DNA from: Paenilisteria rustica
GTDB taxonomy: Bacteria > Bacillota > Bacilli > Lactobacillales > Listeriaceae
DNA length: 64,000 nt
Assembly (NCBI RefSeq): GCF_013820765.1
Contig: NZ_JABJVM010000001.1
Location: 62,001-126,000 of the forward strand
Reading direction: 5' to 3'
Shown: in pieces, positions 32,971-41,406 of the stretch
Layout: each line of letters begins with the position of its first letter
How positions within the stretch are numbered: position 1 is the first letter of the stretch
Made by a program: the position numbers and the translations under genes
The notes under the pieces: generated by a model
Database searches by the model: none
Told to the model about the DNA's origin: nothing
What the model saw: only the letters and a program-made list of their open reading frames with translations

Positions 32971-33513
32971 ATGGATATTGGCAAGCGGATTAAGAATTTA
33001 CGACTTAGCAAGAATTTGACGCAGGAAGAGCTAGGGGAGCGCACGGATCTGACGAAGGGCTATATTTCGCAGTTGGAGCGCGATTTAAGCTCGCCTTCTA
33101 TTGAAACGTTATTTGATATTTTAGAGGTGCTTGGTTGTACGCCGAAAGAATTTTTTGATGAGGAAGAGCAGGAGCAGAAGGTTGTGTATGGCGCGAATGA
33201 GCACACTTTTTTTGAAGATGAGGAAAAAGGGTATCAAGTAAAGTGGTTGGTCCCTGAATCGAATGAGAAGGAAATCGAGCCGGTGTATTTAACGCTTTCG
33301 GGAAATGGGACTTTTAAGCAGTTCGAACCGTCGTTATCGGAGACGTTTGCTTACGTATTAGAAGGGAAAGTAACGATCAAACTAGGAAAGAAACGATATA
33401 CAGCTGAAAAAGGCGAGGCGATTTATTTCCATGCTTCGGATGAACACCAAATTTGTAATGAGGAAGATGTACCGGCAACGCTAATTTTGGTGGCGACGGA
33501 TTCTTATTTGTAA
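32971..33513 (+). CDS. potR: Xre-cupin regulator of the polyamine transport operon
   Basis: 180-residue regulator. The N-terminal Xre helix-turn-helix ([20 protein letters not shown], then [20 protein letters not shown]) is followed by a cupin_2 domain (about residues 95-175; [34 protein letters not shown]). This is the PuuR/SinR-cupin layout, whose cupin senses a small ligand such as putrescine. GGGAAGG is 8 bp before the ATG. It is the first gene of an operon with potABCD, 14 bp upstream of potA, and most likely represses it through the repeated sites upstream. Confidence 0.9.
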   Translation: MDIGKRIKNLRLSKNLTQEELGERTDLTKGYISQLERDLSSPSIETLFDILEVLGCTPKEFFDEEEQEQKVVYGANEHTFFEDEEKGYQVKWLVPESNEKEIEPVYLTLSGNGTFKQFEPSLSETFAYVLEGKVTIKLGKKRYTAEKGEAIYFHASDEHQICNEEDVPATLILVATDSYL

Positions 33514-33527
33514 GGAGGAATACGCAA

Positions 33528-34619
33528 ATGGCAGAAACAATTATTCGCTTTGAAAATGTGACAAAGCAGTTTGATAATGATCCACCAGTGCTTGATAATG
33601 TAAGTTTTGAGATTGAAAAAGGGAAATTCTACACGCTACTTGGACCATCGGGTTGTGGCAAAACTACGATTTTACGCCTGATTGCTGGTTTTTTGGAGGC
33701 AAGTGATGGCAAGATTTTTCTGAATGATAAAGTGATTAATGATATTCCGGCGAATAAGCGGCCTGTCAATACGGTTTTTCAGGATTATGCCTTATTTCCG
33801 CATTTGAATGTGTTTGAAAACGTGGCTTTTGGTCTGCGTATTAAGAAATTGAAGAAAGATGTGATTCAGCAAAAAGTGACGGAGGCGTTGCGATTTGTGA
33901 ATTTGGCAGGATATGAGCAACGGGAAATCACGGAAATGTCTGGCGGTCAGCGTCAACGTGTGGCGATTGCGCGTGCGATTGTGAACGAGCCGGAAGTTAT
34001 TTTGCTGGATGAGCCATTATCGGCCCTTGATTTGAAGCTGCGGACGGAAATGCAATATGAGTTGCGGGATTTACAACGCCGGCTTGGGATTACGTTTATA
34101 TTTGTAACGCATGATCAAGAAGAGGCGCTGGCGATGAGCGATGAAATTTTTGTGTTGAATAAGGGCGAGATTCAGCAAAGTGGGACGCCGATGGATATTT
34201 ATGATGAGCCAATTAATCGCTTTGTAGCAGACTTTATTGGGGAGTCGAATATCGTTTCTGGCCGGATGATTCAGGATTTCGAGGTGGAGTTTGTGGAACG
34301 CCGGTTTGAATGTGTCGACCAAGGCTTCAATCCGAATGAGGTTATTGAGGTGATTATTCGTCCTGAGGATCTAGAGATTACAACGGAGGATAAGGGGAAT
34401 TTGCGCGTGACGGTAGACTGGGTCTTGTTCCGCGGGGTTCATTATGAGATTGGTTGTATCGATGAGGATGGCAATGAGTGGCTGGTGCATTCTACCAAAA
34501 AAGCACGAATTGGTGAAAAATTAGGACTGGCTTTTGATCCGGAAGCAATTCATATTATGCGTCTTGGAGAAACCGAAGAAGAGTTCGATGCCCGTCTAGA
34601 AAGTTACGAAGAGGCGTAG
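33528..34619 (+). CDS. potA: Spermidine/putrescine ABC transporter ATP-binding protein
   Basis: 363-residue ATPase of the PotA family that powers polyamine uptake. Walker [17 protein letters not shown] (about 39-54), signature [14 protein letters not shown] (about 138-151), Walker [13 protein letters not shown] and the switch His in [11 protein letters not shown]-terminal TOBE-type regulatory domain (about 240-345) follows. GGAGG lies 9 bp before the ATG. It binds the permeases PotB and PotC coded just downstream. Confidence 0.95.
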   Translation: MAETIIRFENVTKQFDNDPPVLDNVSFEIEKGKFYTLLGPSGCGKTTILRLIAGFLEASDGKIFLNDKVINDIPANKRPVNTVFQDYALFPHLNVFENVAFGLRIKKLKKDVIQQKVTEALRFVNLAGYEQREITEMSGGQRQRVAIARAIVNEPEVILLDEPLSALDLKLRTEMQYELRDLQRRLGITFIFVTHDQEEALAMSDEIFVLNKGEIQQSGTPMDIYDEPINRFVADFIGESNIVSGRMIQDFEVEFVERRFECVDQGFNPNEVIEVIIRPEDLEITTEDKGNLRVTVDWVLFRGVHYEIGCIDEDGNEWLVHSTKKARIGEKLGLAFDPEAIHIMRLGETEEEFDARLESYEEA

Positions 34620-34623
34620 TGCG

Positions 34624-35433
34624 ATGACGAGACGAGCGCGGACTTTTTATTTGATTCCTTATGCCTTTTGGATTTTGCTGTTTGTTATTGCGCCGATCGT
34701 GTTGATTGCCTACTATTCGTTTTTTGATATCGATGGCAATTTTACGTTTTCGAATTACGTGAATTTCTTTACGCCGGTTTATTTGAAAATGACGGTGAGT
34801 TCGTTCTGGTATGCGTTTTTGATTATGTTATTTACATTGTTGATCTCGTATCCGACGGCGCTTGTTTTGACAAAATTGAAGCATAAACAGCTTTGGTTGT
34901 TGTTGATTATTTTGCCGACTTGGATTAATTTGTTGCTAAAAGCCTATGCGTTTATGGGGATTTTTGGGACGTACGGGACGGCGAATAAGTTTTTGGAGTT
35001 TATCGGGATTGGTACGAAGCAGATTTTATTTACGGATTTTAGTTTCTTGTTTGTGTCGACGTATATTTTTATTCCGTTTATGATTTTGCCGATTTATAAT
35101 GCGCTGGAGGAGATGAACCCTTCGTTAACGCACGCAGCGCAGGATTTGGGTGCTACGCGTTGGACTACTTTTTGGCGGGTTGTTTTTCCAATTACGCTGG
35201 ATGGGGTCAAAGCGGGATGTCAAGCGGTTTTCATTCCAGCATTGTCACTCTTTATGATTACGCGTTTAATTGCGGGAAACCGGGTGATTACGCTTGGTAC
35301 TGCGATTGAGGAGCATTTCTTAGTGACGCAAGATTGGGGAATGGGCTCGACAATTGGCGTGTTCCTGATTATTGCGATGTTTATTATTATGTTTGTAAGT
35401 GGTGCGAAACGGAAGAAAGGGGCGGTGAAATGA
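34624..35433 (+). CDS. potB: Spermidine/putrescine ABC transporter permease
   Basis: 269-residue inner-membrane permease with six helices. The EAA-type loop EEMNPSLTHAAQDLGATRWTTFWRVVFP (about 160-187) contacts PotA, and the first helix FYLIPYAFWILLFVIAPIVL is usual for PotB. It starts 4 bp after potA and its stop overlaps the potC start by four bases (ATGA), indicating coupled translation. Confidence 0.95.
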   Translation: MTRRARTFYLIPYAFWILLFVIAPIVLIAYYSFFDIDGNFTFSNYVNFFTPVYLKMTVSSFWYAFLIMLFTLLISYPTALVLTKLKHKQLWLLLIILPTWINLLLKAYAFMGIFGTYGTANKFLEFIGIGTKQILFTDFSFLFVSTYIFIPFMILPIYNALEEMNPSLTHAAQDLGATRWTTFWRVVFPITLDGVKAGCQAVFIPALSLFMITRLIAGNRVITLGTAIEEHFLVTQDWGMGSTIGVFLIIAMFIIMFVSGAKRKKGAVK

Positions 35434-36239
35434 AGAAGCGTAACACGTTGGGAAAAATTTATTTAGCTGTCGTATTCTTTGTTTTGTATGCGCCAATCTT
35501 CTATTTGATGTTCTACTCGTTCAATGCGGGCGGGACGATGAATCATTTTAGTGGTTTTACGTGGGATTATTATAAAGAGGTGTTTCAGGATACGCGACTG
35601 TTAATCATTGTATTGAATACCTTTGTGATTGCGCTACTTTCGTCAGTTGTAGCAACGATTCTAGGTGTTCTCGGAGCGCTGGCGATTCGGTACATGCCTC
35701 GCCCGTTTGCTAAAAATTCATTGCTTAGTTTGAACAATGTGTTGATTGTGAGCCCGGATGTTGTAATCGGTGCCTCTTTCCTGATTTTCTTCACAATTTT
35801 AGGCGTAAAACTGGGCTTTATTTCGGTGCTGGTGTCACACATCGCGTTTAGTATTCCGATTGTTGTCCTGATGGTTCTGCCAAAATTGCAAGAGATGAGT
35901 CCGACGCTGATCGATGCGGCGCGGGACTTAGGTGCGAGCCAGTGGAATGTGCTAAGTAAGGTAATTTTGCCGTATATTTCGCCAGGCGTTTTTGCTGGAT
36001 TCTTTATGGCTTTGACGTATTCACTGGATGATTTTGCAGTGACTTTCTTCGTAACTGGAAATGGTTTTTCGACGCTTTCTGTGGAAATTTATTCACGGGC
36101 GCGCCAAGGGATTTCGTTGTCTATTAACGCATTGTCGACGTTGCTATTCCTATTTACCATTGTGCTCGTTATCGGATACTACTTTATTAATCAGCGCAAT
36201 GCGAAGGCTGCACAAGCGATGGAGGTGCCGAAAAAATGA
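35430..36239 (+). CDS. potC: Spermidine/putrescine ABC transporter permease
   Basis: 269-residue permease, partner of PotB. Six helices with the EAA loop LQEMSPTLIDAARDLGASQWNVLSKVILP (about 148-176) and the PotC-type segment FMALTYSLDDFAVTFFVTGN. The frame is open from 35334, but AAAGGGGCGG just before ATG 35430 (MKKRNTLGKIYLAVVFF) and the ATGA overlap with potB give the real start. It overlaps potD by four bases as well. Confidence 0.95.
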   Translation: MKKRNTLGKIYLAVVFFVLYAPIFYLMFYSFNAGGTMNHFSGFTWDYYKEVFQDTRLLIIVLNTFVIALLSSVVATILGVLGALAIRYMPRPFAKNSLLSLNNVLIVSPDVVIGASFLIFFTILGVKLGFISVLVSHIAFSIPIVVLMVLPKLQEMSPTLIDAARDLGASQWNVLSKVILPYISPGVFAGFFMALTYSLDDFAVTFFVTGNGFSTLSVEIYSRARQGISLSINALSTLLFLFTIVLVIGYYFINQRNAKAAQAMEVPKK

Positions 36240-37309
36240 AGCAATTAGTTCGTGTTTTTGGCCTAGTGGTTGTTGCGGCGCTTCTGATGATGGTGTTAAC
36301 CTACTCGCTGAACAAGTCAGAAGGCTATTCGGGCGGGAACACGTTGACGATTTACAACTGGGGTGATTATGTTGATCCTGATTTACTGAAGAAATTTGAA
36401 AAGGAATCGGGAATTAAGGTGATTTATCAGACGTTTGATTCGAATGAAGCGATGATGACGAAGATTGAGCAGGGCGGGACAACGTTTGATATTGCAGTTC
36501 CGAGCGATTATGCGATTAGTAAGATGCGTGAGGAGAACTTGTTGATTCCGCTTGATAAGGCAAAATTGCCGAATATGAAGTATTTGAATCCGCGTTTTAT
36601 GGATTTGTCGTTTGACCCGAATAACACGTATTCGATGCCTTATTTCTGGGGAACGCTGGGCATTATTTATAATAAGAAAATGATTCAGGATATCCCATTC
36701 ACGAGTTGGAATGATTTGTGGCGACCGGAATTGAAAAATCAGATTCTGCTCATTGATGGTGCGCGTGAGGTGATGGGGCTTGGGCTCAATAGCCTTGGTT
36801 ACTCGCTAAACAGTACGGATGAGGCGCAGTTGCAGGAAGCCTTGATGAAACTGAAAGAAATGACGCCGAACGTGAAAGCGATTGTTGGGGATGAAATTAA
36901 GATATTAATGGCTGGTGACGAGGCTGGAGTCGCAGTAACGTTTTCTGGCGAAGCTGCCGAGATGTTGGACCAAAATGAGGATTTGGAGTATGTGATTCCA
37001 AAAGAGGGCTCGAATTTATGGTTTGATAATATGGTCATTCCGAAAACGGCGAAAAACGTCGATGGAGCCCATAAATTCATCAATTTCATGCTAAAACCTG
37101 AAAATGCCGCGCAAAATGCGGAATATGTCGGGTATGCGACGCCAAATGAAGCGGCTGTGAAACTTTTGCCGAAAGAAATTTCGAGTGATGAGCGTTTCTA
37201 TCCAGACCTAGACCAATTGAAAAATTTAGAGGTATACGATAATCTAGGGAAGAAAATGTTGGCGCATTACAATGAATTGTTCTTGGAATTCAAAATGTAT
37301 CGTAAGTAG
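36236..37309 (+). CDS. potD: Spermidine/putrescine-binding protein
   Basis: 357-residue extracellular substrate-binding protein of the PotD/PotF type (bacterial solute-binding family 1). LTIYNWGDYVDPDLLKKFEK begins the mature domain; PYFWGTLGIIYNKKMI (about 134-149) and PKEGSNLWFDNMVIPK (about 252-267) line the polyamine pocket. The N-terminus has one hydrophobic helix (about 8-22) but no lipobox cysteine, so it may stay anchored by an uncleaved helix rather than by lipid. ATGA overlap with potC. Last gene of the operon. Confidence 0.93.
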   Translation: MKQLVRVFGLVVVAALLMMVLTYSLNKSEGYSGGNTLTIYNWGDYVDPDLLKKFEKESGIKVIYQTFDSNEAMMTKIEQGGTTFDIAVPSDYAISKMREENLLIPLDKAKLPNMKYLNPRFMDLSFDPNNTYSMPYFWGTLGIIYNKKMIQDIPFTSWNDLWRPELKNQILLIDGAREVMGLGLNSLGYSLNSTDEAQLQEALMKLKEMTPNVKAIVGDEIKILMAGDEAGVAVTFSGEAAEMLDQNEDLEYVIPKEGSNLWFDNMVIPKTAKNVDGAHKFINFMLKPENAAQNAEYVGYATPNEAAVKLLPKEISSDERFYPDLDQLKNLEVYDNLGKKMLAHYNELFLEFKMYRK

Positions 37310-37411
37310 ACCACTTTTGTGAAATCGCCCAACTTGTAGGTTATGCATTGTATTTACTCGAACCATCCTTTATAATCCAGATGTAACTTCATTTGAAAGG
37401 TGGAAAACAAG

Positions 37412-37855
37412 ATGGCAAAATTATATTCTTATTTAAGTTTTGATAATGCGAAAGAATCGATGGAATATTACCAAGAGGTGTTTGGTGCGACCTTGCTTGA
37501 TCGTAAACCAGTGGACGAGAACATGGCGAAAGCATGGGGAATATCGACGGATAACTTAGAAGACACAACGATGCATGGTGGTTTTGTTGTATTAGGGAAC
37601 ACGATTTTCTGTAGTGACCGTTTTGGGAAAGGTGAGCCATTCTCCTCTAGTGTCACGCTGATGTTTGATTTCAATTCAGAAGATGCAGAGGATGTTGCGG
37701 CTCTGGAGACGCTATATAAGAAAGTAACCGAGAGTGGCGCAGAAATTATCGATCCTCTAAAAGAACAATTTTGGGGTGGCAAAATGGGGATTATTAAAGA
37801 CAAGTATGGCTTGCTCTGGATGTTCCATGCGCAACCGTATTCGAAATTTGTTTGA
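37412..37855 (+). CDS. VOC/glyoxalase-like (PhnB-type) protein
   Basis: 147-residue protein of the vicinal-oxygen-chelate fold, PhnB/YjdN-like subgroup. SYLSFDNAKESMEYYQEVFG at the N-terminus and QFWGGKMGIIKDKYGLLWMF near the C-terminus are the repeated beta-alpha-beta motifs. Members are small, often dimeric, and mostly without known substrates. AAAGGTGG is 8 bp before ATG 37412; an in-frame GTG four codons upstream overlaps that site and is not preferred. Single gene with a strong terminator. Confidence 0.88.
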   Translation: MAKLYSYLSFDNAKESMEYYQEVFGATLLDRKPVDENMAKAWGISTDNLEDTTMHGGFVVLGNTIFCSDRFGKGEPFSSSVTLMFDFNSEDAEDVAALETLYKKVTESGAEIIDPLKEQFWGGKMGIIKDKYGLLWMFHAQPYSKFV

Positions 37856-37865
37856 TACTATACGA

Positions 37866-37915
37866 AAAGCGATGTGTGTAAATCTAACATTAGATTTATG
37901 CGCATCGCTTTTTTG
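37866..37915 (+). terminator. Terminator of the VOC gene
   Basis: AAGCGATG paired with CATCGCTT (37903-37910) around an inner stem TAAATCT/AGATTTA, followed by TTTT. Confidence 0.88.
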
Positions 37916-38068
37916 CTACCGTGATTTTCTGGAAATATTCCATACATGGGCTGTACTCATTGTGTTGTTTCGAATATTTTTTCCAGATACAACTTGATTT
38001 CTTTCCCCAAGAAGCATAAAATCAAGAGGTTAGCTTAGCAAAACTGAAAGAGGCAAGGAAGTGAACAT

Positions 38069-39088
38069 ATGTTTCAAAATTTACCAGATTCTTTTTTACA
38101 GATGAATACGATTTTTATCTCGATTATGATTGAGGCTTTGCCGTTTGTATTAATTGGTGTTTTTATTGCGGGCTTCATTCAAATGTTTATTTCTGAGGCA
38201 TTTATTGCTAAGATTATACCAAAAAATCGATTTTTAGCGGTGATTGTAGGTTCGGTTATTGGTGTGCTTTTTCCGTCGTGTGAGTGCGGGATTGTACCGA
38301 TTGTCCGAAATTTGGTTGCAAAAGGGGTGCCACTTCATGCGGGAATCGCCTTTATGTTGACGGCGCCGATTATTAATCCAGTAGTGCTATTTTCGACGTA
38401 CGTTGCGTTTGGGAGTACGTGGGAAGTGCCGCTACTACGTGTTTTAGGGAGTTTAGTCGTCGCGATGGTTGTAGGGAACGCGATTGCTTATTTTTATAAA
38501 GGTGAGGGTTTGAAGGAGAAGTTCCTGTTGTATGAAACGGCAGAAGAGCGCAAGGAAAAAGCGGAGGCGCCTGCTGTGATGGCGATTGTGGGAATGGACG
38601 GGGCGGTTGCTTCGGGATCGGTGCATACGATGCATACGGAGACGGAACATGACCACCACCACGAGCACAGTCATGATGATGCCAAGATGTCGATGAAAGA
38701 TAAGGTTTGGCATACGTTGCAACATGCGGTGGATGAATTTTTCTCGGTGGGGAAATTTCTCGTGTTTGGTGCGTTATTGGCGGCGGCTATGCAGACATAT
38801 ATTAAGACGTCGACGCTCGTTTCGATTGGGCATGGGCCTGTTTTATCGATTCTGTTAATGATGGTTTTGGCGTTTGTTTTGTCGCTTTGCTCGGAGGCGG
38901 ATGCTTTTATTGGCGCTTCATTCCGCAGTGTTTTTTCGACGCAATCGATTGTCGCATTCCTCGTTTTTGGACCGATGCTCGATATTAAAAATTTGATGAT
39001 GATGCTGGCGACTTTTAAAGCGAAGTTTGTGGCGTTTGTCGTGATTGGCGTGACGGTTACGGTGTTTGTGTATGCATTATTCTTATAG
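38069..39088 (+). CDS. DUF318/UPF0718 permease with His-rich loop
   Basis: 339-residue membrane protein with about eight helices of the DUF318 family (YcgR, ArsP-like). FPSCECGIVPIVRNLVAKG (about 69-87) and LSLCSEADAFIGASF (about 270-284) are the two conserved cysteine motifs of the permease. A cytoplasmic or extracellular loop near residues 188-212 holds a metal-binding-type cluster, HTMHTETEHDHHHEHSHDD. Related ArsP proteins export organoarsenicals; the His cluster suggests a metal-linked role here, but the substrate is unknown. It forms a pair with the next gene, 15 bp away. Confidence 0.88.
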   Translation: MFQNLPDSFLQMNTIFISIMIEALPFVLIGVFIAGFIQMFISEAFIAKIIPKNRFLAVIVGSVIGVLFPSCECGIVPIVRNLVAKGVPLHAGIAFMLTAPIINPVVLFSTYVAFGSTWEVPLLRVLGSLVVAMVVGNAIAYFYKGEGLKEKFLLYETAEERKEKAEAPAVMAIVGMDGAVASGSVHTMHTETEHDHHHEHSHDDAKMSMKDKVWHTLQHAVDEFFSVGKFLVFGALLAAAMQTYIKTSTLVSIGHGPVLSILLMMVLAFVLSLCSEADAFIGASFRSVFSTQSIVAFLVFGPMLDIKNLMMMLATFKAKFVAFVVIGVTVTVFVYALFL

Positions 39089-39103
39089 AAGGAGGGCGTT
39101 TTG

Positions 39104-39946
39104 ATGTTTCGTGTTATTATTTTATTTGGATTCGCCTTCTACTTGATGCAACTGCACGTGACGGGCGATATTAGTAAGTATATCAATATGAAGTATTCCT
39201 ATTTGTCGCTAGCTGCGATGATTGCTGCGTTTTTCTTAGGTTTAGTGCAGCTTATCATGATTTTCCGTGATGAGGATTTGGACCAGGATCACGCGCATAT
39301 GGGGCATACGCACGATGGAGAGAATAGGTTTTGGAAAAAGATTTTGGTGTATGGGTTGCTTATTTATCCGCTTATTGCTGGATTTATGTTTCCGATTGCG
39401 ACGCTGAACTCGACGATTGTGGATGCGAAAGGGTTTCATTTTCCGAAAAATAATGCGGCGGGTGATGACCCATATGCGATGAATCAGTTTCTGAAGCCGG
39501 ATACAAGTGGTTATTTTGGTAAATCGGATTATGAAAAAATGATCGAGCAAGAGAAGGACCAGATTATTGATGATGATCCAATCAAAGTGACAGATGAGAA
39601 TTATTTGATGACGATGGAGATTATTTATAGTTATCCTGGTGAATTTGAAGGGAAGCGGATTGAATTTACCGGCTTTGTTTATAACGATCCAGTGACGAAG
39701 GGCGCGAATCTATTTGTGTTCCGTTTTGGTATTATTCATTGTGTTGCGGATTCTGGTGTTTATGGGATGCTTGTGCACATGCCAGACGAGGAGGCAGACC
39801 TTAGCAATGATACGTGGGTGAAAGTGAGTGGCGTGATTGAGCAGGAATATTATGCACCTTTTAAAATGGATATTCCGGCTGTTAAGGTGACGAAATATGA
39901 TGAAATTCCGAAGCCGAAAGATGTGTATGTGTATCGCAAATATTAG
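39104..39946 (+). CDS. TIGR03943/UPF0703 family membrane protein
   Basis: 280-residue protein with N-terminal helices and a soluble C-terminal domain (GFVYNDPVTKGANLFVFRFG; HCVADSGVYGMLVHMP). This is the standard partner of DUF318 permeases (YcgQ with YcgR in B. subtilis). HAHMGHTHDGENR (about residues 65-77) is again a likely metal-binding stretch. GAAGGAGG is 7 bp before ATG 39104; a TTG one codon upstream is less likely. The pair is cotranscribed; the function is not established. Confidence 0.87.
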   Translation: MFRVIILFGFAFYLMQLHVTGDISKYINMKYSYLSLAAMIAAFFLGLVQLIMIFRDEDLDQDHAHMGHTHDGENRFWKKILVYGLLIYPLIAGFMFPIATLNSTIVDAKGFHFPKNNAAGDDPYAMNQFLKPDTSGYFGKSDYEKMIEQEKDQIIDDDPIKVTDENYLMTMEIIYSYPGEFEGKRIEFTGFVYNDPVTKGANLFVFRFGIIHCVADSGVYGMLVHMPDEEADLSNDTWVKVSGVIEQEYYAPFKMDIPAVKVTKYDEIPKPKDVYVYRKY

Positions 39947-40015
39947 GTTGCGGAATCGGGTCAGATACGTTATGCTTAAACCTGTGAAAACGAAAACAAA
40001 CTAGAGAAGGATGGA

Positions 40016-40942
40016 ATGACTATGAATCATTATTCCCCCTACTTTCATTTTCCGCGCGAGGATTGGCGTAAGCTGGAAGTAAGTAAAGACCAGATGTTAT
40101 CGGCGGAAGAGTTAGAAGATATACGTGGTTTAAATGACCGTATCTCACTCGAAGATATCGCTGAAATATATTTACCACTCGTGAAATTACTTGCGATTCA
40201 TTATCACGAACAAATCTTCATTCACGGTGAAAAAATGGAATACTTGAAGCGGCACGCGACGCACACACCGTTCGTGATCGGTATTGCAGGCAGTGTGGCT
40301 GTTGGCAAAAGTACGACGGCGCGGGTGCTCAAAATTATGCTGGATCGCTGGTTTTCCAAAACGCGTAAGGTAGAGCTGATCACGACGGATGGTTTTTTAT
40401 ATCCGAATGCAGTGCTTGAGGAAAAAGGTTTGATGGAGCGCAAGGGTTTTCCAGAGAGCTATGACCGGAGTCGGTTTGTTGCTTTTTTGAGCGATTTAAA
40501 GAGTAATAAAGAGAATGTAGAAGTGCCACTTTATTCGCATTTTACGTATGATATATTGGACGAGACGCGTGTTATCAGTCAGCCAGATATCATCATTGTA
40601 GAGGGAATTAATGTGTTGCAGGTGGACCCTGAACAAGCCGTTTTTCCAAGTGATTTCTTTGATTTCACAATTTATATGGACGCAGAAGAAAGCGAGATTA
40701 AGCGTTGGTATTTGGAACGGTTCTTCATGCTACGCGAGACCGCTTTTCAAGACACGAGTTCCTATTTCCACCGCTACACGAAAATAAGTGAAGCAAAAGC
40801 GCGCGAGTTTGCTCTAGATACATGGGATAAAATTAATGGCGTGAACTTGAAGGAAAACATCGAACGGACGAAATATCGCGCCCAGCTTATTTTGAAAAAA
40901 GGCGCAGATCATTTGATATCGGATGTGTATTTAAGAAAGTAG
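40016..40942 (+). CDS. coaA: Pantothenate kinase, type I
   Basis: 308-residue P-loop kinase that phosphorylates pantothenate, the first step of coenzyme A synthesis. Walker A GSVAVGKS is at residues 92-99; [27 protein letters not shown] and IIVEGINVL are the family motifs, and the C-terminal [19 protein letters not shown] is typical. Two ATGs (40016 and 40022) share the AAGGATGG ribosome site; either may be used. The gene is upstream of the Fst-like locus, whose hairpin could also end its transcript. Confidence 0.94.
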   Translation: MTMNHYSPYFHFPREDWRKLEVSKDQMLSAEELEDIRGLNDRISLEDIAEIYLPLVKLLAIHYHEQIFIHGEKMEYLKRHATHTPFVIGIAGSVAVGKSTTARVLKIMLDRWFSKTRKVELITTDGFLYPNAVLEEKGLMERKGFPESYDRSRFVAFLSDLKSNKENVEVPLYSHFTYDILDETRVISQPDIIIVEGINVLQVDPEQAVFPSDFFDFTIYMDAEESEIKRWYLERFFMLRETAFQDTSSYFHRYTKISEAKAREFALDTWDKINGVNLKENIERTKYRAQLILKKGADHLISDVYLRK

Positions 40943-40950
40943 AGAAAGAG

Positions 40951-40979
40951 TTGAAAAAGGAAAAAAAATGTGTTAAGAT
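40951..40979 (+). promoter_or_regulatory. Promoter of the antitoxin RNA
   Basis: TTGAAA (40951-40956), exact 17-bp spacer, TAAGAT (40974-40979). It is followed within 75 bp by a strong terminator and no convincing gene, as expected for a short RNA. Confidence 0.7.
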
Positions 40980-40985
40980 GTTTGT

Positions 40986-41054
40986 AGGAAAAAGAATCAA
41001 TGGACACACAGAAAGGCCCCGAATCTGGTCAGAGACGTCGGGGCCTTTTTTTTG
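40986..41054 (+). ncRNA. Candidate antitoxin RNA of an Fst/par-like type I system
   Basis: A transcript of about 65-70 bases is framed by the promoter at 40951-40979 and the terminator stem at 41012-41048 with its T-run. Bases 40995-41009 (AATCAATGGACACAC) repeat the plus-strand sequence at 41171-41186, so the RNA is complementary, with one base bulged, to the toxin mRNA around its UUG start and next to its ribosome site. It also shares the full hairpin with the toxin mRNA. This is the arrangement of RNA II of the pAD1 par locus, known to be about 65 bases. A 23-codon ORF (ATG 41000) inside it runs through the terminator and is probably not translated. Confidence 0.75.
41012..41054. terminator. 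Shared hairpin/terminator of toxin and antitoxin RNAs
   Basis: Perfect 11-bp arms AAAGGCCCCGA (41012-41022) and TCGGGGCCTTT (41038-41048), 15-base loop, then a T-run on the plus strand. On the minus strand only three T lie in the stem end, so termination of the toxin mRNA may be leaky. The loop contains a YUNR motif on each strand (CTGG plus, CTGA minus), as in loops that start RNA-RNA kissing. Confidence 0.85.
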
Positions 41055-41059
41055 CGCGA

Positions 41060-41176
41060 TTAGAACTTTGATCGTCGGTTACTCTTGTTGCTGCGATGTT
41101 CTAACCAATACTTATAAGTGACGAGCGTTATACCTACAAGAATCGGAGCAACAATGCTGGAAAAAATCAGAATCAA
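41060..41176 (-). CDS. fst: Fst-family type I toxin peptide
   Basis: 38-residue peptide, below usual ORF length limits. A single membrane helix with the family signature IVAPILVGITL (residues 8-18), an aromatic stretch YKYWLEHR, and a basic tail ending KSNRRSKF. Fst peptides of enterococci and lactobacilli share the pattern hydrophobic N-terminus, VAP-hydrophobic-VG core and charged C-terminus, and disrupt membrane function when overproduced. Start is TTG 41176, with GGGAGGTG 7 bp upstream; no in-frame ATG or GTG is available. The 3' end lies 5 bp from the shared terminator. The family call is by motif and locus layout; chromosomal copies are known in several Firmicutes. Confidence 0.83.
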   Translation of the reverse strand: MILIFSSIVAPILVGITLVTYKYWLEHRSNKSNRRSKF

Positions 41177-41186
41177 TGGAACACAC
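41171..41186. repeat. Direct repeat pair of the par-like locus (second copy)
   Basis: AATCAATGGAACACAC here and AATCAATGGACACAC at 40995-41009 form a direct repeat differing by one base. In the toxin mRNA the complement covers the start codon and touches the ribosome site (41184-41191). Equivalent to the DRa/DRb repeats of pAD1 par. Confidence 0.8.
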
Positions 41187-41229
41187 CTCCCTTCCGTGAA
41201 AATGGCAATTGAAGGTTGACGACTTCTTC

Positions 41230-41238
41230 ATTATAGCA
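41230..41238 (-). promoter_or_regulatory. Extended -10 promoter of the toxin gene
   Basis: Minus strand reads TGCTATAAT, a perfect extended -10 element; the -35 region (TTAATT-like) is weak. A start near 41223 gives a toxin mRNA of about 210 bases to the shared hairpin and a leader of about 47 bases. Confidence 0.65.
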
Positions 41239-41325
41239 CGGCTCCCTGACTAAATTAAGTCTTTATTGTAAACTTTTTATTTTAATGAATTTGGAGGTTT
41301 TTCTCCCCCTATTTACAGCTTTTAC

Positions 41326-41372
41326 TTTACTTTTATTTTTTTTAGGTTAAAATAAAAGTGAGTAATCACTCA
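41326..41372 (+). promoter_or_regulatory. Exporter operon promoter and TetR operator
   Basis: TTTACT (41326-41331), 16-bp spacer, TAAAAT (41348-41353), with the dyad TGAGT-AATC-ACTCA (41359-41372) over the expected start site. The 22 bp at 41353-41374 are identical to 7101-7122. A TetR repressor is the third gene of this operon, so autoregulation is likely. Confidence 0.72.
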
Positions 41373-41406
41373 TTTATATTTATTTAACCTAGAGGAGGTT
41401 TTAGAA

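Noticed and set aside
41000-41071. 23-codon ORF (MDTQKGPESG...) in the antitoxin RNA
   Set aside because: Weak ribosome site and it runs through the terminator stem; the RNA explanation is better.
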